In this document: positions 1 to 6,581 of the stretch, in pieces
How positions within the stretch are numbered: the first letter of the stretch is position 1
Layout: each line of letters begins with the position of its first letter
DNA from: Candidatus Rubneribacter avistercoris
GTDB lineage: Bacteria; Actinomycetota; Coriobacteriia; Coriobacteriales; Eggerthellaceae
NCBI GenBank assembly: GCA_019115845.1
Contig: DXCU01000002.1
Location: 1 to 41,658, forward strand
Length of the DNA stretch: 41,658 nucleotides
Direction: 5' to 3'
Made by a program: the position numbers and the translations under genes
Notes under the pieces: generated by a model
The model's database searches: none
What the model was told of the DNA's origin: nothing
Seen by the model: the letters and a program-made list of their open reading frames with translations, nothing else

Positions 1-170
1 GTTCGGGCTCTTCATTTGGCGTTGTCCCATCCGCGCAGGCGCCCATCCGGCCGGGACGTCGCCAAACATAGGGCCAGATGGGCACCCGCGCAAATCTACG
101 TTTGGCAGCGTGATTGTACCACCCTGCCGCGGCGGCTAGATGAGCACGCCCTCATCCCTACACTGGTTGA

Positions 171-590
171 CTGTCGGATCCTGCTTTAACCGGCATCGGT
201 GCGCACGAGTGGCTGGGGTTCGGGGTGCTGCTGGCGTTCTTCATCCATTGCGTGGTCCACGGCGACTGGATCTTCTCGGTGGCTTCCGGGCTCAAAAGCG
301 CCTCGTGGGGCGCGCGCGGCAATTTCGCGCTCGACGCGCTTATTCTTGTTGCGTTCGCAACGGTTATGGTATCGGGCCTCTGCATATCGGGAGCGGTGCT
401 TCCGTTCGCAGGGCTTTACGCCCCAGGCTACTTCTTCTGGGACCCCCTCCATGCTATTTCAGCGAAAGTGCTTTTGGCGCTACTGCTCGTGCACGTGGTC
501 GTTCACTGGAGGTGGATTGCGAGTTTTTCGGGCAAAAGGAAAGGCGATGTTTGCGCCAACAGCTCCGGAGCGGAAACCGACCGGGCTTAG
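171..590 (+). pseudogene. DUF4405-type membrane protein, 5' end lost or frameshifted
   Basis: The reading frame closes upstream at a TGA at 168-170 and has no ATG start. The conserved part begins at about 189 as LTGIGAHEWLG, which is the first histidine-bearing helix block of DUF4405 (cytochrome b561-like) proteins. It continues with HCVVHGDW and a later DPLHAISAKVLLALLLVH helix ending in HWRW, so the probable haem-ligand histidines and three hydrophobic segments survive. A GTG at 225 would begin in the middle of this helix. The usual N-terminal helix is not readable in the same frame. Another frame is open from the window edge to 189 (ending in a TAA at 187-189) and a 2-base skip near 187 would join them, but its translation does not look like the missing helix. 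I read this as a decayed or truncated gene; a sequencing frameshift is the alternative. Confidence 0.55.
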
Positions 591-655
591 AGGACGGGCG
601 GCAATCAGAGTCAAAAGCAACCTATTTCAGCGAATTGCCATCCTGCGCATCAGCG

Positions 656-955
656 TCAGTTGAATCCGAATCGAGTCGATGGGTCGCGTCTCTGGTCTTC
701 AATCGAGAAAACAACAACGGGGGAGTCGAGATCCTGTCCGATTGAGTAGTAGATGCCGTAGTGGCCCGCATAGACAACTCGGCATTCCACGGGAGGTCTG
801 GCCGCCTCGTAGGCAGGATCGTAAATCGAGCCTGCCGAGCAGATGATTCCGAGAACCCCGAGCATCCTTTTCACATCGGCGTAATCCTTATCCGATGGAA
901 TGTTGGCGAGCTGTAATCGTGCCTCGTCGGTAACGACTACCTCCCTTGCGTTCAC
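656..955 (-). CDS. RelE/ParE-like toxin of module 1
   Basis: 99 residues, starting at a GTG that overlaps the antitoxin TAG by one base, so translation is coupled. The second half carries a block IYDPAYEAARPP..CRVVY, then a short hydrophobic strand and a closing VVVFSIEDQRRDPSTRF. The same blocks, spaced the same way, occur in the toxin gene at 1768-2085, so the two are paralogues. Size, position directly after a Phd/YefM antitoxin and the beta-strand-rich C-terminal half fit the RelE/ParE superfamily of small toxins, which cleave mRNA at the ribosome or poison gyrase. Which target applies cannot be read from the sequence. The family call rests mostly on context. Confidence 0.68.
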   Translation of the reverse strand: MNAREVVVTDEARLQLANIPSDKDYADVKRMLGVLGIICSAGSIYDPAYEAARPPVECRVVYAGHYGIYYSIGQDLDSPVVVFSIEDQRRDPSTRFGFN

Positions 956-1245
956 TACCGCGCCTCCCTAGCTCTATCTGCCTCGTCCAGAGCCTGGTCG
1001 AGAGGAACGAAGCGGCCCGCGAGGTAGTCCTCGTACCCGCGCATGATGGATTTCTGTACACGGATCTCGCGGTCGCGAACCCTCTCATGGATAGCCATCT
1101 CCCGATCAAATGCCTCGGCATCCATGACGACCACCGAAGCCGATCCGTTGCGCGTCAGGTAGATGGGCTCGCTGCTGCGTTCGCATTTGCTGACGACCTC
1201 TTTGAAGTTCCTTTGCAATTCGCTGATGGGCATGACAACCGGCAT
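955..1245 (-). CDS. Phd/YefM-family antitoxin of module 1
   Basis: 96 residues, with the MPVVMPISELQRNFKEVV start typical of the Phd/YefM DNA-binding N-terminus, followed by EPIYLTRNGSASVVVMDAEAFD, the core strand-helix block of the family. The C-terminal 40 residues are charged and helical and would wrap the toxin. Such proteins neutralise the partner toxin and repress their own promoter. A TACAAT box on the minus strand (1274-1279 in plus coordinates) sits about 30 bases upstream of the start and is a plausible -10. It is divergent from the module at 1471 and shares the EPxYLTRNG, VVVMDAxAFD and MxGYE blocks with that module's antitoxin. Confidence 0.85.
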   Translation of the reverse strand: MPVVMPISELQRNFKEVVSKCERSSEPIYLTRNGSASVVVMDAEAFDREMAIHERVRDREIRVQKSIMRGYEDYLAGRFVPLDQALDEADRAREAR

Positions 1246-1308
1246 GCGACACCTCGTTTCGTAGGGGGAGACTATTGTAGCGCGACTCAGTGATTCTCTA
1301 CACGTATG

Positions 1309-1326
1309 TTATGCAAATTTACATAA
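1309..1326. promoter_or_regulatory. AT-rich dyad between the two toxin-antitoxin modules
   Basis: TTATG and CATAA arms are separated by 8 bases, and an overlapping TATGT/ACATA pair lies in the same place. The patch is strikingly AT-rich for this genome and lies in the shared spacer of two divergent antitoxin genes. Phd/YefM antitoxins bind such palindromes to repress their own operons, so this is a candidate operator. The motif TGCAAAT recurs at about 1441-1447 nearer the plus-strand module. The assignment is inference. Confidence 0.35.
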
Positions 1327-1406
1327 GAATCATTATAGTGCGAGCTGAATGGCGGGTTTGGGGCGTCTCATGGAGTGCGCGTGGTAGTTTCTTGTGCGCA
1401 CGGAAC

Positions 1407-1435
1407 TTGACGGGTGGCCTGCATGGAACGATAAT
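1407..1435 (+). promoter_or_regulatory. Promoter of toxin-antitoxin module 2
   Basis: TTGACG at 1407-1412 and GATAAT at 1430-1435 are separated by exactly 17 bases, a near-consensus housekeeping promoter. Transcription would begin near 1442, leaving about 28 bases of leader with an AAAGGAG ribosome site before the ATG at 1471. Confidence 0.65.
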
Positions 1436-1470
1436 TCACTGCAAATATGCCGTTAATTTTATGAAAGGAG

Positions 1471-1767
1471 TTGCCGATGCCCGCCATTAAATCGCTCTCC
1501 GAGTTCAATCGGAGCCAGAATGCGCTCATTGAGGAGTTGGCGGATACGCGTGAGCCGCTGTACCTGACGCGCAACGGGGCGGCGTGCGTGGTGGTCATGG
1601 ACGCGTCGGCGTTCGATGAGGCTATGTCGTTTCGCAACGAGCTGCTTGAACAGGAGCTTCGCACGTACCGCGGCTTGATGAAAGGGTATGAGGAGGTTCT
1701 TGACGGCAACGTGGTGGACGCGGCAGAAGCGGATCGTGAGATTCGCCGCGCCAAAGGTTGGTTGTGA
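1471..1767 (+). CDS. Phd/YefM-family antitoxin of module 2
   Basis: 98 residues, start chosen at the ATG preceded by AAAGGAG. N-terminal MPAIKSLSEFNRSQNAL matches the Phd/YefM DNA-binding fold, then EPLYLTRNGAACVVVMDASAFD is the family core, followed by a charged helical tail with LMKGYEEVLDG. It is expected to bind and block the toxin encoded directly downstream and to repress the operon. It is a paralogue of the antitoxin at 955-1245, although only the core block is closely similar; the N-terminal DNA-reading part differs more, which would limit cross-regulation. Confidence 0.85.
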   Translation: MPMPAIKSLSEFNRSQNALIEELADTREPLYLTRNGAACVVVMDASAFDEAMSFRNELLEQELRTYRGLMKGYEEVLDGNVVDAAEADREIRRAKGWL

Positions 1768-2085
1768 GTGGACGGGTATGAGGTTGTCTACACGCGCTCT
1801 GTGGCAGATTTCATGATGACGGAGATCGAGAGCGAGCGCGTGTACGACAAGATTGACGAGTACCGCCATGTGCTCGCGTCGTTTCCTGGCATCGGCCGCA
1901 GGTACGACCCCTATTACGATGCCGCCCGCCCGCCGTTTCCGTGCCGGTTCATCGCGGTGCCTGATACGCCGTTCACCCTCTATTATGCGAAAGACGACGA
2001 TCGTCGTCGCGTGACCGTGTTCCATATTGAACACCAAAGGGCGAACCCTTGCACCCGGTTCGTCGGGGGCTTTGCGCCAAACTAG
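1768..2085 (+). CDS. RelE/ParE-like toxin of module 2
   Basis: 105 residues. The GTG start follows the antitoxin TGA with no gap, so translation is coupled. The C-terminal half has RRYDPYYDAARPP..CRF, then TPFTLYYAKD and VTVFHIEHQRANPCTRF, the same signature as the toxin at 656-955. This supports a small RelE/ParE-superfamily toxin acting in the cytoplasm with the preceding antitoxin as partner. No diagnostic catalytic residues for mRNA cleavage can be assigned by eye, so gyrase poisoning remains possible. Confidence 0.7.
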   Translation: MDGYEVVYTRSVADFMMTEIESERVYDKIDEYRHVLASFPGIGRRYDPYYDAARPPFPCRFIAVPDTPFTLYYAKDDDRRRVTVFHIEHQRANPCTRFVGGFAPN

Positions 2086-2086
2086 C

Positions 2087-2136
2087 CGCCACCCCATGCG
2101 TTCCTGCGCGCTCTACGCGCGGCGAACGGGGTGGCG
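2087..2136. terminator. Bidirectional hairpin between convergent genes
   Basis: CGCCACCCC at 2087-2095 pairs perfectly with GGGGTGGCG at 2128-2136, with a nested GCGCG/CGCGC stem inside. It lies two bases after the module 2 toxin stop and spans the last codons of the minus-strand gene. There is no T-run, so it is a terminator by position and stem strength only. Confidence 0.45.
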
Positions 2137-2811
2137 CACCACGGTGCGGAGGTTTTCTGGCTTTGTGCGGCGGGGATCGCCCAGGTAGATCTCGTGGTGC
2201 AGGCGCACAGCGGGCACCGCGTCCTGCGCGTCAAGGGCGGTAAGCAGCGCCTCGTCGCTTGCGGGATCGGCGATGTCGCTTTCGCATCCCGACGCGGTGA
2301 CGAACGCCTCCAAGGCGGCGACGGTGGCGGGTTCGTCGTCGTACGGTCCTTTGTGCATGACCTGGGCGCACGACCCTTCGGCGAACCGCACGAGGCGCAC
2401 GCGGCCCACATCGGCCCCCGGCTTCTTCGCGGCCGCTTGCCCGGCGGCCCATGCGAGCACGTCCGGCGTGACGAAGTCCGGCTGGCGGATGAGCGACACC
2501 CAGCGAAGCGCGCCTTTGTCCGCGATGCGCGAGCCGTCGAATCCGCCGCCCCACCACAGCCCCTCAAGCGGCGGCACCACGTAGTCGAAGTAGCCCTCCG
2601 GCTGCCAGCTGCCCATCTTCGCCATCTTGATGGTGTACGAGAGGGCGTAGAGCGCTTCGAGCGCCTGGGCGTACGCGCCGCCCTCCTCGTTCGGGTCGCC
2701 CGCGCCCGCCACAGCAAGAAACGTCATCGGCTCCACGTCGATGAGCGCCGGCTTCGCCTTCGGCGCGTAGAAGTCGCGATACTCTTTCTTGAAGTCGAAC
2801 GCGGCAGCCAT
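2113..2811 (-). CDS. GyrI-like small-molecule-binding protein
   Basis: 232 residues when started at the ATG whose complement lies at 2809-2811; this ATG has AAGGAGG six bases upstream, whereas the longer frame to 2892 has none. It opens with FDFKKEYRDFYAPKAKPALIDVEPMTFLAVAGAGDP, the usual beginning of stand-alone GyrI-like (AraC-effector-domain-like) proteins. Later blocks such as LPxxxEG-type EGLWWGGG and VMHKGPYDDEPATVAALEAFV match the second SHS2 half of that fold. Members bind hydrophobic or cationic small molecules and some are hydrolases of electrophiles. It has no DNA-binding domain, so it is not itself a transcription factor. It is encoded alone, convergent with the toxin-antitoxin operon. 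Confidence 0.8.
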   Translation of the reverse strand: MAAAFDFKKEYRDFYAPKAKPALIDVEPMTFLAVAGAGDPNEEGGAYAQALEALYALSYTIKMAKMGSWQPEGYFDYVVPPLEGLWWGGGFDGSRIADKGALRWVSLIRQPDFVTPDVLAWAAGQAAAKKPGADVGRVRLVRFAEGSCAQVMHKGPYDDEPATVAALEAFVTASGCESDIADPASDEALLTALDAQDAVPAVRLHHEIYLGDPRRTKPENLRTVVRHPVRRA

Positions 2812-3136
2812 GAGGGTCCTCCTTGACGTCGGCGCACGGTATGCGCGGTGTGGGACGGACGGGGCATGGGTACGTCCCCGCCCGTCGGCCATTATAGTGC
2901 ATCTTGCTTAGCGCGGGCGCATCTCTATCGGGGGCATTTTCAGGGTGATTTTGGAGATGCGCCGAGTCGGACGCTCGAGGCTTCACGTGTGTCCTCGTGC
3001 GCATCCCGTGGCCCTCCTATGTGGATTGCCCTGCGCGCACTTGCCGCTTTGCGGCCGATGGGGAATACTGCCCTTCGGGCGAAAACGCCCCCAAGCAACG
3101 ATATCGGATGGCGCGCATGCGCCGGGAAGGCGCGTC
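2812..3136. other. Divergent intergenic region with a 10-bp inverted repeat
   Basis: This 325-base gap separates the GyrI-like gene from the serine hydrolase gene. A TATAAT-like box on the minus strand (complement at 2891-2896) could drive the GyrI-like gene. A perfect 10-base inverted repeat lies at 2916-2925 and 2954-2963 and could form a hairpin or a protein site. Near 3071-3081 there is a small GCCC-TTC-GGGC stem. No coding region with a ribosome site is seen. Confidence 0.4.
3041..3069 (+). promoter_or_regulatory. Candidate promoter of the serine hydrolase operon
   Basis: TTGCCG at 3041-3046 and AATACT at 3064-3069 are 17 bases apart. The start would lie near 3076, giving a 60-base leader to the GTG at 3137. 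The hexamers are imperfect, so the call is tentative. Confidence 0.35.
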
Positions 3137-4351
3137 GTGAAGGGACTTGCGCCCCTCTGGGCACGGTTCAAGCAGAGGCCGGACTGGTTCAAGGCCGTCG
3201 CGGCCGTCGTCGTCGCATCTGCGGCGGTGTTCGCGGGCGTGGGCGCGGCCAACGCCCTTGCGCCCAAGGTCGAGGAGCCGACGCCTTCCGCCGAGCGCTC
3301 TTCCGCAGCGGCCGGTTCCTTTGAGGTCGACGAAGCGGCCGGAGCCGAAATCGCAGAGGACGCCGAAGTCGCCGAGAACCCTGGCGCCGCCCAAGCTGCC
3401 GATTCGGGTGCGGACGCCGAACGGCCCGACCCGCGCGTTGTGGCCGATACCGCCCTTGCCGCCCTCGATGCCGCATCCTTTGCAGAGGGCGTCGTTTTGT
3501 TCGATTCCGTGACGGGCATCAGCCGCACGCTGGAGCCCGACGAGGCCCCCGCCGTCTTCCAGGCGCTGGAGGCGTATGCGGCGGCGGGGTACGACGTGGG
3601 TTTCGTCGTGTACGACCTGGCCACGCAGCGCGGCGTGAGCTACAACGCCGACCAGGGGTTCTTCTCGGCCAGCACCGTCAAGGCGCCGTTTGCAGCCTAC
3701 GTGGTGCAAAGCGAGGTGGACGGCGGGGGCGCATCGCTTGACGACGAGATGTTCGAGGACCTGGTCATGGAGGGGACGGGCGTCATGGCCTTCGACGACA
3801 CGAGCGTGTACGCGCTGCGCGACGTTCTGTCCAACGCCATCGTCCATTCCGACAACACCGGCTACGCCCTTCTGCGCGAGCGCTTCGACGACGGCGGGTT
3901 CGAGGCGTGGTGCGCGTCGGCGGGCGTGGACGCCGGTGCCTGGGAGGGCGAGTGGTATCCGCATTACAGCGCGCTTGACCTGGCGAAGCTGTGGATCAAC
4001 GTCGGCTTCTACCTAGCCGAAGGGCAGGGGCTTTCGTCGTGGTACGCGGACCTGCTGTCCCAGACCGACTCGTCGTTTCTGCGCGCGGCCCTCGGGGACC
4101 GGGGCGCCGTGCTTTCCAAGCCGGGCTTCGAGATAGACTCGTACTGGGGCGACATCGGGGCGCTCAACGACGCGGGCGTGATCCTGTCCGACGGCGGCGT
4201 GTACGTGGCGGCCATCATGTCCGACGCGGACTACGACAGCGACTACCTCACCGAGGACGGGTATCTGATCGCCGATCTTGCCTCCGCGCTCGGCGGCGTG
4301 CACGACGACCTCCTTTCGCCCGACGTCCGCGAAGAGGGGGAGGGCGCATGA
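3137..4351 (+). CDS. Exported beta-lactamase-fold serine hydrolase
   Basis: 404 residues from the GTG at 3137, chosen because GGGAAGG lies six bases upstream; the longer open frame has no ribosome site. A basic N-terminus and a hydrophobic stretch at about residues 16-35 form a signal peptide or membrane anchor, followed by an acidic Ala/Glu-rich linker to about residue 110. The catalytic domain shows S179-T-V-K182 (SxxK), S238-D-N240 (SDN) and K328-P-G in place of the usual KTG. This is the class A beta-lactamase-related fold. The Pro in the third motif and the partner gene suggest a cell-wall or peptide hydrolase rather than an antibiotic-degrading enzyme; substrate is not known. Its stop overlaps the next start (ATGA). 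Confidence 0.85.
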   Translation: MKGLAPLWARFKQRPDWFKAVAAVVVASAAVFAGVGAANALAPKVEEPTPSAERSSAAAGSFEVDEAAGAEIAEDAEVAENPGAAQAADSGADAERPDPRVVADTALAALDAASFAEGVVLFDSVTGISRTLEPDEAPAVFQALEAYAAAGYDVGFVVYDLATQRGVSYNADQGFFSASTVKAPFAAYVVQSEVDGGGASLDDEMFEDLVMEGTGVMAFDDTSVYALRDVLSNAIVHSDNTGYALLRERFDDGGFEAWCASAGVDAGAWEGEWYPHYSALDLAKLWINVGFYLAEGQGLSSWYADLLSQTDSSFLRAALGDRGAVLSKPGFEIDSYWGDIGALNDAGVILSDGGVYVAAIMSDADYDSDYLTEDGYLIADLASALGGVHDDLLSPDVREEGEGA

Positions 4352-5562
4352 CGACGCGAAAAGACCTTCCCGCGCGCTTTGCGATCCGCGTCCTCGCCTT
4401 GGTGCTCTCGGTTTCCCTCGCCGGCGCGCTTCCCGGCGCGGCCCATGCCGACGAAGGGGCCGACGCCGCCCAGCGCGCGGTCGACGACGCCGCGTCCGCG
4501 CTGGACAGGGCCGAGTCCCGCATGTCCCAGCTGGTTTCGGAGTGCCAGGAGATAGGTCAAGAGGTGGAGCGGCTCCAGGCGCAGATAGACGAAGCGGCGG
4601 ACCAAGTGCTCGAAGCGCAGCAGGAGGTCATCGAAGGCCGCGAGGCCCTGGGCCGTGCGGCGGCGGCCGAGTACCGCGATGGCGGCACCGCGCAGTCGCT
4701 TTTGGAGCTGGTGCTTGGGGCAAGCGATTTCTCCGAGCTGCTGCGCAACCTCTCCTACCTGCAGAGCATCGCCGATTATCAGACCGAGAGGATCGCCGTC
4801 CAGCAGGAGCGCAGTGAGCGCTTCCAGAGCCTGGCAGACGATTTGAACGCCCGCAAAGACGCGCAGGATGCGAAATTGGCCGACCTGGAGGTGCGGAAGG
4901 CCGAGGCGGAGCGGGTGGCCGCAGACGCGTCGTCGCGGCTTTCCCAGGCCCAGGGGGACCAGGCTGCCCGCGTGGCCGCGCTGCAAGCTCAGGCCGAGGC
5001 GATGGCCGCCTCCGGCGCGGCGGGCGAGCCGGTTGAGGTTGAGGGAGCGAACACGGTTGAGAGGGTCGAGGTGGTTCCCGAGGGAACGCCGGTCGCGCCC
5101 GATCCGGCCCCCGTCGTTCCCGATGCGGGTTCGGGCGCGGGCGGCGGTGCGGGCGCGGGCGGCGGCTCGGGATCGGACGGCGGCGGCTTGTCGGGCGGCG
5201 TGGCGGGCGGCGGTTCGACAGGCGGCGCCGAAGCCGGCTGGCAGACGGGCGTGGCCTCGGCCTACGGCGGCTCCACCGATCCCTACACGCCCAACCCCGG
5301 CGTCACGGCCACCGGCGCGGTGTGCGACGACAATTCGATGGGCGTGGCCGTGCCCATGTCCTGGCCGGGCTACTGGCGCTATTACGGACGGACTGTCGAG
5401 ATCTCCTACAACGGCATGACGGTGTTCGCCACGGTGAACGACTGCGGCTACATGGGCGGCGGCAGCCGCTCTCTCGACCTGCAGCCCGGCGTGTGGAAGG
5501 CCTTCGGCTTCTCCTCCTGTACCGACTGGGGTCTGCGCACCGTGAGCTACCGCTTCCTGTGA
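4348..5562 (+). CDS. Secreted coiled-coil protein with C-terminal double-psi beta-barrel domain
   Basis: 404 residues. The signal peptide ends at about AHA-DE (residues 31-35). Residues 35-225 are a heptad-rich coiled coil of the kind seen in wall-hydrolase partners (PcsB/NlpC-type N-termini). Residues 230-295 are a Val/Pro then Gly/Ser linker. The last 110 residues, from about GWQTGVASAYGG, form an RlpA/expansin-like double-psi barrel: TATGAVCDDNSMGVAVP, a TVNDCG strand with the conserved Asp, then RSLDLQPGVWKAFG. RlpA-like domains are lytic transglycosylases and expansins bind polysaccharide; either wall role is possible. Start codon overlaps the serine hydrolase stop, so the two are made together and probably act on the same envelope. 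Confidence 0.82.
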   Translation: MTTRKDLPARFAIRVLALVLSVSLAGALPGAAHADEGADAAQRAVDDAASALDRAESRMSQLVSECQEIGQEVERLQAQIDEAADQVLEAQQEVIEGREALGRAAAAEYRDGGTAQSLLELVLGASDFSELLRNLSYLQSIADYQTERIAVQQERSERFQSLADDLNARKDAQDAKLADLEVRKAEAERVAADASSRLSQAQGDQAARVAALQAQAEAMAASGAAGEPVEVEGANTVERVEVVPEGTPVAPDPAPVVPDAGSGAGGGAGAGGGSGSDGGGLSGGVAGGGSTGGAEAGWQTGVASAYGGSTDPYTPNPGVTATGAVCDDNSMGVAVPMSWPGYWRYYGRTVEISYNGMTVFATVNDCGYMGGGSRSLDLQPGVWKAFGFSSCTDWGLRTVSYRFL

Positions 5563-5584
5563 CGTCGCATCGTCGCATCGGCGC

Positions 5585-5655
5585 GTCCGCGCTGCTCGCC
5601 GTTGGCGCGGCCTTGCCGGCTGGGCCTTTTCTGTTAGGCCGGCGTTGACGCGGAC
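5585..5655 (+). terminator. Large GC-rich hairpin after the wall-protein operon
   Basis: GTCCGCG at 5585-5591 pairs with CGCGGAC at 5649-5655. Inside it a GGGCC and GGCC pair encloses a T-rich loop. It begins about 23 bases after the stop of the double-psi-barrel gene. There is no terminal T-run, so termination is inferred from position. Confidence 0.35.
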
Positions 5656-6180
5656 CTCGCCGGAGGCGGCTCGGCGGGGCCGCCCGCAAGTTGGTCGCAA
5701 ACCGCGCCCTATGGCACGCGCGGGGCCGCCTTCCCGTCCTCCGCTCCCTCCGTGCCCGGAAAAATCCCAGGTCGATAGAATCGCGCGGTCCGTCAAAGAG
5801 CCGACCCGGCCTACGTCAGCCCCGGTTTAACAGAGAGGCTGGGCCGAAGTGGCACGGATCGCGTCTTGTGCATGGATTTTCGGGCCGAAAAAGCCCGAAA
5901 GCGGTCTGGATGGTTCTCGGTGAAAATGCCGACCTGGGAAAACGATTTCGAGTCCGCACGGTCGGCCGTTGGAACCTATACACAAGACGCGATCCGTGCC
6001 ACTTCGGAGCGGGTTCGCTGTCCGAACCGGTCCCCCCTCGGTTCTGCACCCCTGCCCCGACGCTGTCCTTTTCCGCAGCGCTTTTCCGCGTTGCGCGGCC
6101 ATCGCGGCCATCGCTGCTCGCATGCTTGCCCGTGAATCCTCTGCGAAAATCGCGCGCGCGAAGTCGGAATGCGCTATACT
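5656..6180. other. Non-coding stretch ahead of the pheS leader
   Basis: No frame here has a ribosome site, a family match or coding-like third-position bias. The stretch contains the long inverted repeat annotated separately at 5844-6007 and ends in a TATACT box at 6175-6180, which is a likely -10 for the pheS T-box transcript although no good -35 is visible. Confidence 0.45.
5844..6007. repeat. Long inverted-repeat element, 27-bp perfect arms
   Basis: The 27 bases at 5844-5870 are the exact reverse complement of 5981-6007, separated by 110 bases. The spacer holds further small stems, including TTTCGGGC/GCCCGAAA near 5878-5902 and TCGG/CCGA near 5918-5935. Total span is 164 bp with no open reading frame that looks real. 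The form resembles a miniature inverted-repeat element or a long structured RNA. No obvious target-site duplication is seen at the edges. Confidence 0.7.
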
Positions 6181-6184
6181 GCTT

Positions 6185-6525
6185 CCCCACATGCGACGAC
6201 GAAGACGGCGTCGCGCACGGTTGCCGCCTCCAGAGACGGGCTTCGCCGGCTGAAAGGGCCCGGACGGCACGCGCGACGATTCCCTTCCGAGCAGCGGGGC
6301 TGAACGCGGGGCGCGCGAGCGCGGACGTCCAGTAGGCCGCGCCGGGTGCTCCCGTCACAGGGCGAAAACGAGCGGGCGGCCGCAGGGCTGCGCGATCGGC
6401 GGCCGTGCAAGCGGCTTCGGTCGCGCGGGCGCAGCCGTCAACCGAGGTGGTACCGCGAGAGCCTTCTCTCGTCCTTGGATTCGGGGCCATGCCCCGCCAA
6501 GCAGGGACGAGAGAAGGCTCTTTTT
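6185..6525 (+). promoter_or_regulatory. Phenylalanine T-box leader (tRNA-sensing riboswitch) of pheS
   Basis: The T-box core at 6444-6457 reads GAGGTGGTACCGCG, close to the consensus. Its TGGT bulge (6448-6451) would pair with the ACCA end of a tRNA whose discriminator is A, as expected for tRNA-Phe. A strong terminator stem follows, AGAGCCTTCTCTCGTCC at about 6458-6474 with its complement at 6504-6520 and a TTTTT run at 6521-6525. Upstream, GGGCTTCGCCGGCTGAAAGG near 6237-6256 looks like the distal part of stem I, and a TTC at 6280-6282 (or 6285-6287) is placed right for a Phe specifier codon. Uncharged tRNA-Phe would stabilise the antiterminator and switch on pheS. Confidence 0.88.
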
Positions 6526-6581
6526 GTTTGCGGCGAGGCGCAGGCCCGCTGCGCGGAAAGACGGAAAGGGAAGAGGGACAC

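Noticed and set aside
1318..1339. TTTACA and TATAGT as a plus-strand promoter
   Set aside because: The spacing of about 10 bases is too short; the TTGACG-17-GATAAT pair at 1407-1435 is far better.
3137..4351. An antibiotic-resistance beta-lactamase
   Set aside because: The KPG motif, long linker and coupling with a wall-binding protein point to a housekeeping wall enzyme; resistance cannot be claimed from sequence.
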